From Euglena gracilis (lineage: Eukaryota; Euglenida; Euglenophyceae; Euglenales), in contig CP154956.1 of the NCBI GenBank assembly GCA_039621445.1, positions 77,744,474 to 77,808,473 of the forward strand: a DNA stretch of 64,000 nt, read 5' to 3'. The notes under the pieces are model-generated. The model had not been told where the DNA came from. It saw only the letters and a program-made list of their open reading frames with translations, and made no database searches. Positions 21,890 to 33,727 of this stretch are shown here, in pieces. A program made the position numbers and the translations under genes. How positions within the stretch are numbered: position 1 is the stretch's first letter; each line of letters opens with the position of its first letter.

Positions 21890-24440
21890 GCGCAGCACAT
21901 ATCCTGTTTATCCTAAATACTCAACTTTTGCCAAAACAGATAATTTCTGGTGAAAAAGGAAATATCCACCTAAATCTTTTCTGCTTTACCTGAACAAACA
22001 TCCTCGTGAGGGCTCTGTGTTTGGGGGGGGGGTTCCATATTTGCAATCAAACCCCTGGGGGGCTTTGCATCAGGGGTGTTATTGGGGGGGCTGCACATAG
22101 GGGGGTCAAACCTCATTGGGGCGTCAGAACACCTGATATTCATTGTCCTGATAACGGCCATGTTTTGTCTCGCCAAAATCGCTATGCACGGCGGTGAACA
22201 GGTATTCCAGCATGGAGGAGTTTTCTGCATTGAGGCCTAGTTCTTCAGCCATCTCCCGAAACACCACTACCAGATACAGGCAAACTAAGATGACTTCCCA
22301 GATATGAGAGGTCCAAAGCCTGGGGTCTGGAGGGGGTTCATGTGGGGTGGGGGTTCAGTCATATCATGGACAACAGGGAGAACTGACGGGTTCATCGAGG
22401 GTTCGCCCATGGTAACCTCCCAAATGCCTTTAAACTTCCCTTTGATGCTGTTATTCCCCCTTGAATTTCACCATTGCGGGCGTGTCTCAACAAAAGCATG
22501 ACAAAAACTGATGTAATTCATTTGATCCTTGCTGAATTTTCTTCGGGGGGGGGGGGGCGATGCCATCCGTACCCGAGAACCGATCTGTAAACAACATATA
22601 CAATAAATATAATTGGGATAATAATATAAACAGTACAGTAATGTAGTTGGGCAGTTATTTCTAGGGGTCATCACACCCTTATTTGGCCACTGCTTCATGC
22701 TAAAAAAAAACACACGCGCAGAAGAATGGCCAAAAAAATCATCCCCCAAACGCCAGGGCAGGCCCCCTCCCTCCACAAGGAAAATAAATACATCCCTCTC
22801 CTCCAACCAAGCAAGTGTCCAAGGTAAGAGCACCGCTCCCAGGGTGTGACTAAACAGAAGCATCAACAGCCATTCAATGGAGTTGTGATAGGCGAATTGG
22901 CTGTTTAAAAAAAAATCTCTTCAGCCTGAGTGGGAGTCAAAAGCATTTTCGGCAAAAAAATTCTGCAAAAAATGTTGCCCAAATCACATACCCTGTGCGT
23001 GCATATTTATGAAGGGAATGAAGGCGGGAAAATATTTTGTCAAAATCCCTCTGAATGGCACACTTTGGTGAAGGTGATTGTTTCAACAAAATCGATGCAG
23101 TATCAATATTGATCTGAGCGTCAACCCAGAACCCAGAACCCAATATGAATATGCAATATGTGATAAGCTCAATGAAAATTGAATCTAGATTAATTTCCAG
23201 ATTGCTGCTCTCCAATGTGAGGGTGCAAATATCTGAACGTGTCTCGAGATTCATCTCCTGCGGTGATGTGCCCAGCACAGCTCACGTCCCATCGATTTGG
23301 ATTTGTGTCCTTCTCCGGTGATCTGCAGGGGAAGGTTGGCAAATCCAGAAGAAAAATTGCTCACTAGAGGCATCCCTTCAGTAGCTTTGGGGAAAAAACC
23401 TTACGGAAACCACAATTAATATATCTTGTTTCTTATTACGGAGACAAGATAATGCTTCCAATAGAAGCACTGTGAAAAACCAAAGCAATACTAAACCTAT
23501 TTTATAAGGGTTGATTTGCTTTAAGCGAATCAGTCGTCCAAAGTGGGTTTTCTCAAAGACCCAGGGGGGGGGTCTTGGCACAGCTGGAAAAAGGTGCTGG
23601 CTGGAAAAATGCAGACAGGGGTGTACACCCCCCTACACCCCCCTAGGGGGTGGAGGGTCCGGAGGGGGAGGGTCGGCCCGGGCTGGATCTATAAAAGCAA
23701 CATGCCTTGTGTTTTGTAACCTCGCCAAATGCTGTGTCTTTCAAGACTCAATCTGAGGGCGAGATTAAGATCAACCATTCAATTCAAGGTGCTGCAGAAC
23801 TTTTAGAATGAGAATCCTGTGCGGCTGCGGCGTGGCTGAATTTGGTGGCCATCGCTGTTCGTTGAAGAGATCTTTTCATTGAGGGCCGCTGGTCATCCTC
23901 CATTTCATTGTTGCTCCTTCTGGTTTTGATATTAAAAACCATGGGAAAAATGCTGGGAATTTGAGTTCCCCACTCTTTCTCACTGAACCAGTTTTTCAAT
24001 AATTCAGAAGAATTTTCTCCGCCTGATTCAGGTCACAATTGGCTCTGGCCGGGGTGGGTGGATGATTTTGGAGGGATTTGCCCAGGGAGGTTGAATGCCA
24101 TCCCTGATGAGTTGACATGTTGCTAGGGGGCATGTTTTTGCCACCTTTTAGACTTTTATGAAGCCTCTGATGCAGGGGGGTTTCTCCCCATTTCTTCCTC
24201 AATGGAATGCACTGCTCCAACCAGATGATTTTATGGGGGCTGGTTGGGGTGTTGAATACTCCTCACCAGCATTTATACCTGTTCCATCAACAGGGGAGGG
24301 GACCCAAGAGGCCCGCCTATGGTAAACACCATCATCATGAAGGAGTTCAGATAAACAAAACAGGGGCAGTCAGCCCTTGGTATGGAATCCAACAACATCC
24401 TCTAGAGAGAGAGTGAGCAGAGAGGGAGAGAGTGCGTGCA
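21890..24440. other. Low-copy stretch with weak coding-like frames
   Basis: Mostly unrecognised. A 113-codon minus-strand frame at 22937-23278 (begins MLGTSPQEMNLETRSD) has a plausible residue mix but no known motif. A 132-codon minus frame at 22468-22866 crosses a G-run and is less convincing. CTGGCTGGAAA motifs near 23583-23606 recur near 30950 and 31410. A hairpin-family repeat lies at 23819-23898. Confidence 0.35.
23819..23898 (+). repeat. Single copy of the GAGCTTT hairpin repeat family
   Basis: Reads GCGGCGTGGCTGAATTTGG, then GTTGAAGAGATCTTTTC. The same words occur on the minus strand at 32712-32815 and, more distantly, at 60230-60610 on the plus strand. Confidence 0.55.
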
Positions 24441-24447
24441 CATCCAC

Positions 24448-25197
24448 CTATGAACACCTTAAAGGCTCAAACCTTGGGGAGTGTCCCCCTACTGTTTCTC
24501 CTGCCTGGCCCTTGGGGGGCCATCTTCCTCCTGGGGCTGGGTTGAGGGCGGCCAATTTAAATGCAAAGCCCTTGCAGGGCTGCCCCTCAGCTTGTGAAAG
24601 ACCTCCCTGTGGTCCTGTTGAAATTGATGGTGTAATTGTTGATGTTTCTGGCCCCCCTGGCCTTGTTGATAACTTGAAAGACCCCAATGCCTGATTGGTT
24701 TCTGGGTCACCAAGCCCATCTTGAGGGGCTCTTGGGGCTCCACCCTTGACCCCCGAAGGGTGTTATGATTGAGAAAGGGGGGTATTGTGTGTCTGACCTT
24801 TCTGATGGCCCCCCTGGCCTCTATTCCACCGACTTTTGTAGATGCAGATGCCTTCATGGCCGGTTGTGCCGTCATGTCTGCGTTGTCGTCATGGCATGTG
24901 CGGTTTTGGCTGCCATAGCCCCGCTTGGATGCATTGTGTGTTGTGGACGGCCCCCATGGCCCTCGCTCCAATGGCTATAGTGGCCGACACCTCGGGCTCT
25001 GCACTTTGCCCTTGTGAGGCCATGCATGGCCTCACAAGGTCTTTGTGCTTCGCCCTCGGTGTCCCTTCCTCCCTCGTTGGTTTTCCTCGAGGGAGTATGA
25101 TGCTGGCTGTTGCCTCTGCCCCTTGAGGGGTCTTCTGACCACTGTCTGCCAGGGCCCTCTTGAAGTTCTCCAGCACTGCTCTTTTTGGAAATTGCAT
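24448..25197 (-). pseudogene. Decayed coding-like frame, function unknown
   Basis: Reading the minus strand from the ATG at 25197, one phase runs for about 250 codons to a TAG at 24448, broken only by an in-frame TGA near 24889 and a TAA near 24770. The first part begins MQFPKRAVLENFKRALADSG and is Ala/Lys/Glu-rich. The last part contains SFKLSTRPGGPETSTITPSI and is Gly/Pro/Gln-rich. A second phase at 24489-24971 is open for 160 codons and Gln/His-rich, so the true phase in the middle is uncertain and a frameshift is possible. No catalytic motif, zinc knuckle or membrane segment is visible. A gag-like or structural protein of a retroelement would fit, but that is a guess; non-coding is also possible. 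Confidence 0.3.
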
Positions 25198-25272
25198 CTT
25201 TCATTGAAATCCTTCAAAATTTTCAATCTGAAATTCTTCAGGAGCGACTCTTTCTGGAGATTTTGAATGTGA

Positions 25273-25612
25273 ATGATTGACTTCTTCTACTTCCAATTGA
25301 TAGGTTGTTGCGGTCCTTTCTTCTGGGTGCCGGAGGGCAAATTAAAAATCAGCCAACTCCGGCGAAAAAGGCTCCAAGCGGAAACCAACGCACCAAAACC
25401 ATCTGAACAACACCGCCGGAAACAAGCCATGGCCTCACAAGCCCGAGGTGTCGTGCGTAGCCCGAGGTGTCTGGTCGCACACGCCCCCCAACCTCCAACC
25501 TCTGACCAGGGGACGCAGTTGAGATCAACAATCAGCAGGTGGTGGAAATTAATTCACGCAACCAAAGCCCACAAATGTCTGTTTTTTTGGAAGAAGATGT
25601 TAGAGAGTCACT
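25273..25612 (+). other. Unassigned open frame
   Basis: 113 codons on the plus strand; the stretch after residue 25 is basic and polar (RRKRLQAETNAPKPSEQHRR) and ends just before a MITE at 25615. The opening hydrophobic residues may be accidental. No family recognised. It could be a truncated exon. Confidence 0.2.
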
Positions 25613-25614
25613 AA

Positions 25615-25818
25615 CCCTCAAAGTGGCCACCCTCCACACACCGTTGGACCCCAAAGTGGCCACTCTGGGGCGGTGGACACTTTGGGGGGGGGGGGTAAAT
25701 TTTGGCCCTCGGTGCCTTTGGCACCGAAAGAAAATGGCTCCTTTGAGGGGTTAAACCAAATTTTGTCGAGAATTTTGGCCACTTTGGGGGGGAGGGACGC
25801 GTTGAGAGGGGGTGAGGG
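25615..25818. mobile_element. CCCTCACC-family MITE, internally altered
   Basis: Left end CCCTCAAAGTGGCCACCCTC and right end GGGGGTGAGGG match the ends of the elements at 53780 and 56008. The interior shares GGACACTTTGGGGGG and a hairpin reading GGTGCCTTTGGCACC. The left terminus lacks the outer CACCCCC, so it is a deletion derivative. It encodes nothing. Confidence 0.8.
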
Positions 25819-25833
25819 TTGTAAAACTTAGGA

Positions 25834-26284
25834 ACATTGCTTGCATTCACCCCCCTAAAAATTCATCTCAGACTTCATATTTCTTTGTCCACAAAAATTG
25901 ATGGCACCAAGAGGCTCTAAAGCGTCTTTTTTGGGAGCCACCATTTACGCTCCGGGCTATATTTTTTTCATTTATGTTCATATCATCTTTCTGATATTTT
26001 CATGCAATTGGTTAGATTTGTTTTCATACACCTTCCACGTTTTTTACGATATTCATCATCATTCCTTTACTTACGTTTTGAGCCCATGGGCACAAAATGG
26101 TCCACAAAATGTGGAGCCATGACACAACTTTGGACCAATCATTTTTGTAAAAAAGACTTATTTTCTTAAACACAAACTTCTTTCGTCAAAGTTTGTGTTT
26201 AGAAACATAATTTTACGTGCCACGGCACCTAAAAAAAAAACAGGCAAAAAAGTCCAAATCCACCTGTGATGGCATACCCCCACC
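25834..26284. other. Low-copy stretch with one strong hairpin
   Basis: No gene. At 26167-26201 a 13-bp perfect stem, TAAACACAAACTT against AAGTTTGTGTTTA, encloses a 9-base loop. It resembles the palindromes near 39591. Confidence 0.6.
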
Positions 26285-27850
26285 CCGTCTATAACCAAAG
26301 TTTGAATAATGCTGAGCCCTTAATGGGACATGCACGTAATGGAAGGCCGAAAAGACCAGCATTGCAAATTTCGCGTAATTTATGATTTACAAATTACACA
26401 TCTGCAATTTACGGAAACTTTCGGTGATTTTACAGTAATTTCTGAAATGTGAAGAGCTCAGCGACACGCCTTTTCTTGGACTTGCTTTGACCCGTTTTTG
26501 ACCCAAAGTCCATGCTCAAAAAACGGTTTTCCCGGGTCCGGGAGGCCAAAAAAAATCGTTTCGGGCAAAAAATTTTCGATTGTTTTTCGACTTTTTTGAC
26601 CCGTTTTTGACCCAGTCTCCATGGCTTTCGGGCCAAAAACGGGGCGCTGGGGGTCGAAAAGCACTCATTTTGGGCTCAAAAATAGTTTTCCGGGTCCGGG
26701 AGGCCAAAAAACATCGTTTCGGGCATTTTTTTTAATGTATTTTTTTTCGATTTTTTTCCAGCTTTTTCAACCCACAAATGACCTAAAACGGCCAAATCAA
26801 AACAGGCCAGAACTGTACTGTTTTGTTGGCCGAAAAATGGCCGAAAATTGGCCGAAAAATAGCCGGAACTCGGGCTAGGCAGGGAGTTGCGGGGAAATCA
26901 AAATACCCTAAGATGGGCATTGTAAGGGCTTCGATTTAGGTCGCCGGACATTTCCTTTGGTTCCCCACTGTTTTTGAAAAATTTTAGGGGGAAAATATTT
27001 TTTTGACCCAAAAAAAGGGCCAAAAACGGCCAAGTCGCAAGCCTGCCACGCGGTTTTTGGGCCGTAAATCAGCCATATTTCGGGCTAGGTGGGGAGTTGC
27101 GGGGAAATCAAAATACTGTTTGTTAGATAAGGCATTGTAAGGGCTTCAATTTTGGTCTCCGGACATTTCCTTTGATTTTGCTTCATTTCCGAGATATTTT
27201 GAAAACATTGATTTTTGACCCCCAAAACAACCCAAAATGGCCCCAGAAATGGGCCAAAATTGGCCGAAAAACGGCCGTAACTCGGGCTACACGAAGAGTT
27301 GGGAGGAAAGCAAAGCATGGTTGGATAGGGCATTCCAAGGGCTTCAGACATTTTCTTTGATTTTGCTTCATTGTTGGGAAAATCGATTTTTTGAGCAAAA
27401 AAAAAGGCCCCCAAAACACCCCAAAATGGCCATTTTGGGCCACAAAAGCGCGCCAGGCGTGTCGGCGGCCAAAACGGCGAACGGGGGGTGATAGAGGGCC
27501 TTCAGGGGTATATTTTGTCAGAACGACATTTCCAGAAATAATTTCCGTTCTCTCGAGATATTTTCGAAAAAAATGATTTTTTGACCGATTTTTGAACCCC
27601 GCAGAGTCGGAAGAGGGGGGGAGGGCGGCCGATCCTACCCAGTTTGGACCCCTTCGCGCGTGAATAACTCGGGCCTGGCGGGGAGTTGGGGGTCAAACGC
27701 CGGTGATTCGGGAACTAGAAATACAGTCGCTCGCGGCTGAAATAAAACTCCGGGAACCGGGCCAGGTCATGGTGATAATCCGCGGTTTTCACGGTCTGGT
27801 TTGACCCCCTTTTCCCTGGTGATAAGATAAGAGCTGAGCGACCCCCCCCC
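26285..27850 (+). repeat. Composite satellite block 1 (A-B-C order)
   Basis: Opens with a linker TTTGAATAATGCTGAGC, then satellite A segments (ending near 26770), then three B-type segments whose CGGGCTAGG or CGGGCTAC marks are at 26872, 27082 and 27284, then a diverged B' part with GCGCGCCAGGCGTGTCGG, and finally segment C with CCCAGTTTGGACCCCTTCGC near 27635. It ends in a TAAGATAAGAGC hairpin remnant. No gene. Confidence 0.85.
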
Positions 27851-29410
27851 AATGACCAGGTTTGAATAGTGCTGAGCTCTTAATGGAACAATGCATGGAC
27901 AAGGCTAAAAAGACTAGCATTGCAAATTTGGCGTAATTTATACGTTACAAATTACACTCTTGCCATTTACGGTGAATTTCAGTGATTTTACGCTCGTTTC
28001 TGAAATGCCAATGTTAACCCGGTTTTGACGCAAAACCAATGGGTTGGCAGCCCAAAACGGGGCGCCGAGGGGTCCAAAAACACTCATTTTCGGCTCAGAA
28101 ACAGTTTTTCCGGGTCCGGGAGGCCAAAAAACATCGTTTCGGGCAAAAAAAATTTCGACTTTTTTCGACTTTTTTTGACCCGGGTTTGACCCAAAATCAA
28201 TGGGTTGGCGGCCCAAAACGGGGCGCTGGCGGGTCGAAAAACGCTCATTTTTGGCTCAAAACAAGTTTTTCCGGGTCCGGGGGGTCAGAAAACATCGCAT
28301 CGGGCAGAAAATTTTTTTTCGATTTTTTTCGACTTTTGACCCAGTTTTGACCCAAAATCAATGAATGGGTTGGAGGCCCAAAACGGGGCGCTAGCGGGTC
28401 GAAAAACGTTCATTTTCGGCTCAAGAACACTTTTTCCGGGTGCGGGAGGGCAAAAAACATGGTTTTGGGCAAAAAAAAAAATTTTTCGATTTTTTTCAAC
28501 TTTTTTGACCCGGTTTGACCCAAAGTCCATTGGTTTCGGGCCCAAAACAAGGGGCGGCGGGGGGGGGGGGGGTCGAAAAACGCTCGATTTCGGCTCAAAA
28601 ACACTTTTTCCGGGTCCGGGAGGCCAAAGAACATGATTTTGGGTCAATTCATTTTTTTTCGATTTTTTTGGATTTTTTTTGACTTTTTTGTCCGAAAACG
28701 GCCAAGTCGGACAGTCTACAAAATGTCCCAAATTCGCCAAAAAAAAAACGGCCGTAGGCGGGGAGTTGCGGGGAAATCAAAATACTGGTAGATGGTGCAT
28801 TCCAAGGGCTTCAATTTAGGTCTCCGGACATTTCCTTTGATTTTGCATCATTTTCGAGAAATTTTGAAAACTTTGATTTTTTGACCCCCCACCCCCCGAA
28901 AACGGCCAAAAGTCGGACAGTGGGAAAAGTGTACAAAACGGCCATCTGGGCCGAAAAACGACCGTATCTCGGGCTAGGCGGGGAGTTGCGGGGAAATCAA
29001 AATACCTGCAGATAGGGCGTTCCAAGGGCTTCAAATTAGGTCTCCGGACATTTCCTTTGAATTTGGCATCATTTTCGAGATATTTTGAAAATATCGATTT
29101 TTGGGCCCGAAATGGCAGAGTCCGGGGGGGGCGGCTTATCCAGGGGGGGGGGGGGGGGGGCCAATCCTACCCAGTTTGGACCCCTTCGCGCGTGGAGTTG
29201 GAGGTCAACCCAGGGTGATTCGGAAACTAGGAATCCAGTCGCTCGCGACTGAAAAAAAATTCTAGGAACGGGCCCGGGATCATGGTCATCGGGAACCGCG
29301 GTGATAATCCGCCGGTTCCCGAGGTGGCCCCGACCCGGGGGGGGGGGGGTCCGACCCCCCCCCCTTTTCCCCAGGGGTAAGCTTCGATCCGACTCTAAAG
29401 AGATAAGAGC
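27851..29410 (+). repeat. Composite satellite block 2
   Basis: Same order as block 1: linker TTTGAATAGTGCTGAGC, about four satellite A units (28020-28690), two B units spaced 220 bases apart (GGCGGGG at 28757 and 28977), and segment C (29105-29410). In the C part the terminal hairpin arms have changed to ACTCTAAAGAG. Open frames rich in FGQKKF or RPKNIVSGKK are translations of satellite A. Confidence 0.88.
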
Positions 29411-30690
29411 TCAGCGACCAGGTTTTGAATAATGCTGAGCATTTAATAGCGCGCCCCCACCCCTTCATTGACCAGCCACTCCGTGGAGCTCTTTGGACTG
29501 AAATGCAAGGGTTTTGTGCCTGAAACGGGAGGCCAAGGGGTCAAAAATCGCACATTTTTGGCTCAAAAATGGGTTTTCCGGGTCCGGGAGGCCAAAAAAC
29601 ATCGTTTCGGGCAAAAAATTTTTTGATTTTTTTCGCCTTTTTTGACCCGGTTTTGACCCGAACTCAATGGGTTGGCGGCCCAAAACGGGGCGCTGGCGGG
29701 TCGAAAAACGCTCATTTTCGGCTCAAAAACAGTTTTTCCGGGTCCGGGAGGCCAAAAAACATCGTTTCGGGCAAAAAAATTTTTTTCGATTTTTTTCGAC
29801 TTTTTTCGACTTTTTTGACCCGGGTTTGGCCCGAAGTCAATGGGTTGGCGGCCCAAAACGGGGCGCTGGCGGGTCGAAAAGCACTCATTTTCGGCTCAAA
29901 AACAGTTTTTCCGGGTCCGGGTTCAAACTTTTTTGGCCGAAAACGGCTAAGTCGAACAGAGGGAAGAGTGTACAAAATGGCCTAAATTGGCCGAAAAACG
30001 GCCGTATCTCGGGCTAGGCGGTGAGCTGCGGGGAAACCAAAATCCCAGTAGATAGAGCGTTCCAAGGGCTTCAATTTAGGTCTCCGGACATTTCCTTTGA
30101 TTTTGCATCATTTTCGAGAAATTGTGAAAACATCGATTTTTTGACCCCCCCACCCCCCGAAAACGGCCGAAAGTCGAACTGTGGGAAAAGTGTACAAAAC
30201 GGCCATCTGCACCGAAAACGGCCGTATCTCGGGCTAGGCGGGGGGTTGCGGGGAAACCAAAATACCAGTAGATGGGGCGTTCCAAGGGCTTCAAATTAGG
30301 TCTCCGGACATTTCCTTTGATTTTGCTTCATTTTGGAGATATTTTGAAAATTGACATTTTTTTGGCCGAAATGGCAGAGTCCAAAGGGGGGGGGGGCTTT
30401 TCCAGGGGGGGCGGGCCAATCCTACCCAGTTTGGACCCCTTCGCGCGTGAATAACTCGGGCCTGGCGGGGAGTTGGGGGTCAAACCCAGGTGATTCGGAA
30501 ACTAGGAATCCAGTCGCTCGCGACTGGAAAAAATTTTTTCGGGAACGGGGCCGGGATCATGGTGATAATCCGCTGGTTCCCGAGGTGGCCCCGAGGGGGG
30601 GGGAGGGGGGGGGTCGAGGGGGGGTTTTCCCCCAGGGGTAAGCTTCGCTCTTACCCATAAAGGGATAAGAGCTCAGCGACCCCCCCACCT
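29411..30690 (+). repeat. Composite satellite block 3
   Basis: Linker GGTTTTGAATAATGCTGAGC, satellite A units (29500-29930), B units at 29940-30350 with GGGCTAGGCG at 30011 and 30231 (220-base spacing), and the most complete segment C (30355-30690), which ends in the hairpin GCTCTTACCC, ATAAA loop, GGGATAAGAGC at 30647-30672. Confidence 0.9.
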
Positions 30691-31592
30691 ATAACCTCCG
30701 GGCCGACCACCAAATCGGATGCTACAACCCCCCCCCCCCCCGCGGTTTTAGGGGGTTTATTCAACCACAATTTGGGGGGTGAAAACCCAAAAGCCACCCA
30801 AAAATGCCATTTTGGAAATTTTGACTGATTTTGAAGGAAAAAAATTGGCACTTCGCACGGAAGATTTTTCGGTCCAGACCGGCTTTGCCTGCTGGCCCAA
30901 CCTTTGTTTCACACCCGGCGGGGGGGGAGGTTGCAGCCTGGCTGGGAGTTGCTGGCTGGAAAAAAGTGCTGACTGGCTGGACACCCCCCGGGGATGTGCG
31001 GCTGGTCCTCAACCAACCAACGACACAACGAAGGCTGGTCTACAAACCTCTTCTGTATCAGCACGGTTCCATTCAAAGTGTCATGTATCCAAACATGCAC
31101 CGACCGGTGCCAATCACCATTTTGGTGGACATCCTTGCGTTGCTTTGTGAATCCTGCAAACCGCAGCCGTTCCAAAAAACCATCATGGTCAACAGGTGGA
31201 GGTTGGCACACCTGAAATAATCGGGGGGATGCACTACATCTGAAGCACTTTCTTTGCTGGCTGTCCCACCCCAACGCCAAAAGCTTGAGGCAAAAAAATC
31301 CTCAAAGGTCATTTTTGGCTTTTTTTGACAGCGGTGTTTTAAAAAAAGGATTTGCCAGGTTGTAAAAACTTCATACCAGTGGACCCTGCGGAGTCCGTAA
31401 CACAGCTCGGAGCTGCTGGCTGGAAAGCAGTACTTGCTGGCTGGACCCCTGACCAAGGGAGTAGAGTCACCTCCGACTCTCCTCCGAAATACGTCCCCCA
31501 AAAAAAGATGCTCAGGAATATTAAAAAAAAAGACAACATGGTGTTTCAGCGAATGCAATAGGAGTTACAAAAATATATGAGATGTTCTTTTG
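30691..31592. other. Low-copy stretch, no supported gene
   Basis: Several open frames overlap on both strands (plus 30831-31220, minus 30909-31280, minus 31073-31558), none with a recognised domain. Two copies of a CTGGCTGGAAA, then CTGGCTGGAC phrase occur at about 30950-30985 and 31405-31445 and produce similar short peptides (GWKKVLTGWTP and GWKAVLAGWTP), so these frames are partly repeat-derived. Confidence 0.4.
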
Positions 31593-32640
31593 GAGTTTAA
31601 ACCGGCGTTTGAGACGCCGGGTTCACGACAGAACCGGCGTTCCCCCCACTGGTTTTCGAACGCCGGTTCTGTCCTTGAGAAAGGGGTGACGCCGGTTCTG
31701 TCCAAAACCCGGCATCCCTAACGCCGGCCGGTTCTGTCATCAATAAGAATGTCATCAAAAGTGAACAAAAATGGCCCAAATTGGTTGTTGAGGTCCTGAT
31801 ATGACCGTTTTAACAATGTAGTAGTAGAACGAGGCAAGATTTCAAATTGTTTTTGTTCGTGTTATCAACCTCTCTTTGCCTGCACATCCACAACAAGTAT
31901 CTGCGAGCCTTCTCATCTTGGTCAAACATGGTATACTTTTGTTGTTTTGCCTCGTTGATCTGAATGGTATGTATAGTCATCTACACAACAACGTCAATGT
32001 TTGATGCAAGCTTTGACAGCATCCCAAGTTCATCCTGCGCAAGACCCACAAGAGCTCTTTGAGGTTTGTATTCTGAACATTTGTGTTTCTTTTTTGTCTA
32101 GAACCATCTTTTCCCCATTTTTATTTTTTAATTCCATTTTTGGGTTTCAAATTAGTTAAAGAATTGCCAGATGGTATTTATCCTGGAGAATCCTGGGAGG
32201 GAGGGAACGGTGAGAAGAGGAGTCCCACTCCAGGTGACAGGTAAGATGACAAATTGACATTTGGATTACAGATTTGACAAGGACAATGGGATTTGGGCCC
32301 TTTTCCGCCATAGTGGGTTGGCCTGTTTTTTTGATTTTTTTTAAAAAATCATCATTTTTTTTGAAAATGAAAAAAAAACGCCCACGAGGTTTTGCACAGA
32401 AAAATTTTTGAATGCATATTTTTTATATCAGAAAAGGGGGACGCCAGTTCTGTCGTGAACCTGGCGTCCCAGACGCCGGTTCTGTCCTTTGGACAGAACA
32501 GGCGTCTGGGACGCCGGGTTCTGTCCGACAGAATTGTCCGGGTTCTATTTGGACAGAACGGCGTCTGGGACGCTGGGTTCACGACAGAACTGGCACCCCC
32601 CCTGTTTAATGCAGAGACGACAGAACGGCGTTCCCAACCT
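31593..32640. mobile_element. Element bounded by CGCCGGTTCTG palindrome clusters
   Basis: The left cluster (31593-31740) and right cluster (32440-32635) each hold several copies of GACGCCGGTTCTGTCC in both orientations, often only a few bases apart, so each cluster can fold into multiple hairpins. Between them lies a decayed minus-strand coding-like segment (31810-32097) and an A/T-rich part related to 54056-54120. A related organisation occurs at 59943-60870 with CGCCGGTTCGGGC. This may be a non-autonomous transposon with subterminal repeats, but no target duplication is evident. Confidence 0.5.
31810..32097 (-). pseudogene. Coding-like exon remnant, function unknown
   Basis: On the minus strand, one phase reads from just after a TTCTAG (possible splice acceptor) near 32098 to TAA at 31810, about 95 codons with a single in-frame TAG in the middle. 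Peptide quality is high: KPQRALVGLAQDELGMLSKL before the stop and INEAKQQKYTMFDQDEKARR after it, a charged, probably helical sequence. No start codon or known domain is visible. It lies between the palindrome clusters at 31593 and 32440, so it may be captured host or transposon coding sequence. Intron-exon structure and function are unknown. Confidence 0.35.
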
Positions 32641-32711
32641 TCGGTCAAAGGACCAATCTCCGACTACAATGTTACGCTACTTTGGATTTTGTCAAATTAC
32701 GACGATCACAA

Positions 32712-33130
32712 GCGTATCTCTGGCTGTGTCAATTGCTCAGGTACAAACTCCCCCCTCAATTGAAAGCTCCTTTCATCAGACGACCAGTGATCACCAAATT
32801 CAGCCACGCTGCACAGTACTCTTGTTTCCTGTCATTGGGAATTCCTAATTTCAAATTCTTGTACCCCCTTTGGACTCCTCAGGTCGTCAATTTGAAGAGA
32901 AAACTCGTTTCTCTATGGTTCAGTATGCTTCTTAACCAAACGGCACCCAAAATCACCACAAATTTCAACTCTGATTCTGGCCGATCTGACAATCGCGAGC
33001 GTATCTCTGTTTGCGTGCAACGTTGGGGTTACCAAGTTACCCCTCGTTCAAAAGCTCTTTTCAACAGACGGCCAGTGGTGGTCATTAGACTTTTCCACGC
33101 TTCACGGTGCTCTTATTCTAAAACAGCACC
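32712..33130 (-). repeat. Two diverged copies of the GAGCTTT hairpin repeat
   Basis: GCGTATCTCTG occurs at 32712 and 32999 (offset 287), followed in both copies by related versions of AAAGCTC, GACGACCAGTG and CACGCTGCAC. On the minus strand each contains a palindromic core such as GAAAGGAGCTTTC or AAAAGAGCTTTT. Relatives are at 23819 and 60230. Confidence 0.65.
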
Positions 33131-33727
33131 AATTTTCACCAAAATCAGATATCCACCCCAATGGTCCCCAGATGGCAAACTGCATTGTGCAACTTTCGAC
33201 AGTTTTTTGAGGATTGGGCAATGATGAGGAGGATGTGGGCTTCTGAAAGCTATGAGTCGCAAGCTTATTGCAGGGCTGTTGGGGTCACGGGGGTCACGGG
33301 GGGAACACTACATTCACATTATCGGTGACCAAACCGGGAATCACCGAACCCAAGTTTTCGGAACAGTTTTCCATAAATTTGGAATACCCACACCTGAATT
33401 TTGGATTTTGACACCAAGATCAGGAGACACCAACGCCAAATTTTCAGGAATCCTCCAGAAATTTTCATCAAAGCATCACCGGCCAGGATTTTTCCTGGAA
33501 AAAAATTGCCGAAAAGGGTCTTAGGTCGAGTCACGGGGGGGGGGGGGGGAAACAGGGTGTGGGAGTCACGGTGGATACGCCCCCGTGTGTTTAGGTGCTT
33601 CTTCAGCACCTTGGGTGGGAGCTTTGGGTTGATTTAATAAAATTAAATGTATTAAATTTTATTAAATTTATTGAAATTTATTAAAAATATTGAATTAAAC
33701 AAAAATATAACACAAAAAAAAATCAGC
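33131..33727. other. Low-copy stretch ending in an AT-rich tract
   Basis: Contains GGGGGTCACGG repeats near 33280, a G-run near 33536 and an AT-rich tract of TATTAAATTT units at 33630-33710. No gene seen apart from short frames. Confidence 0.5.
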
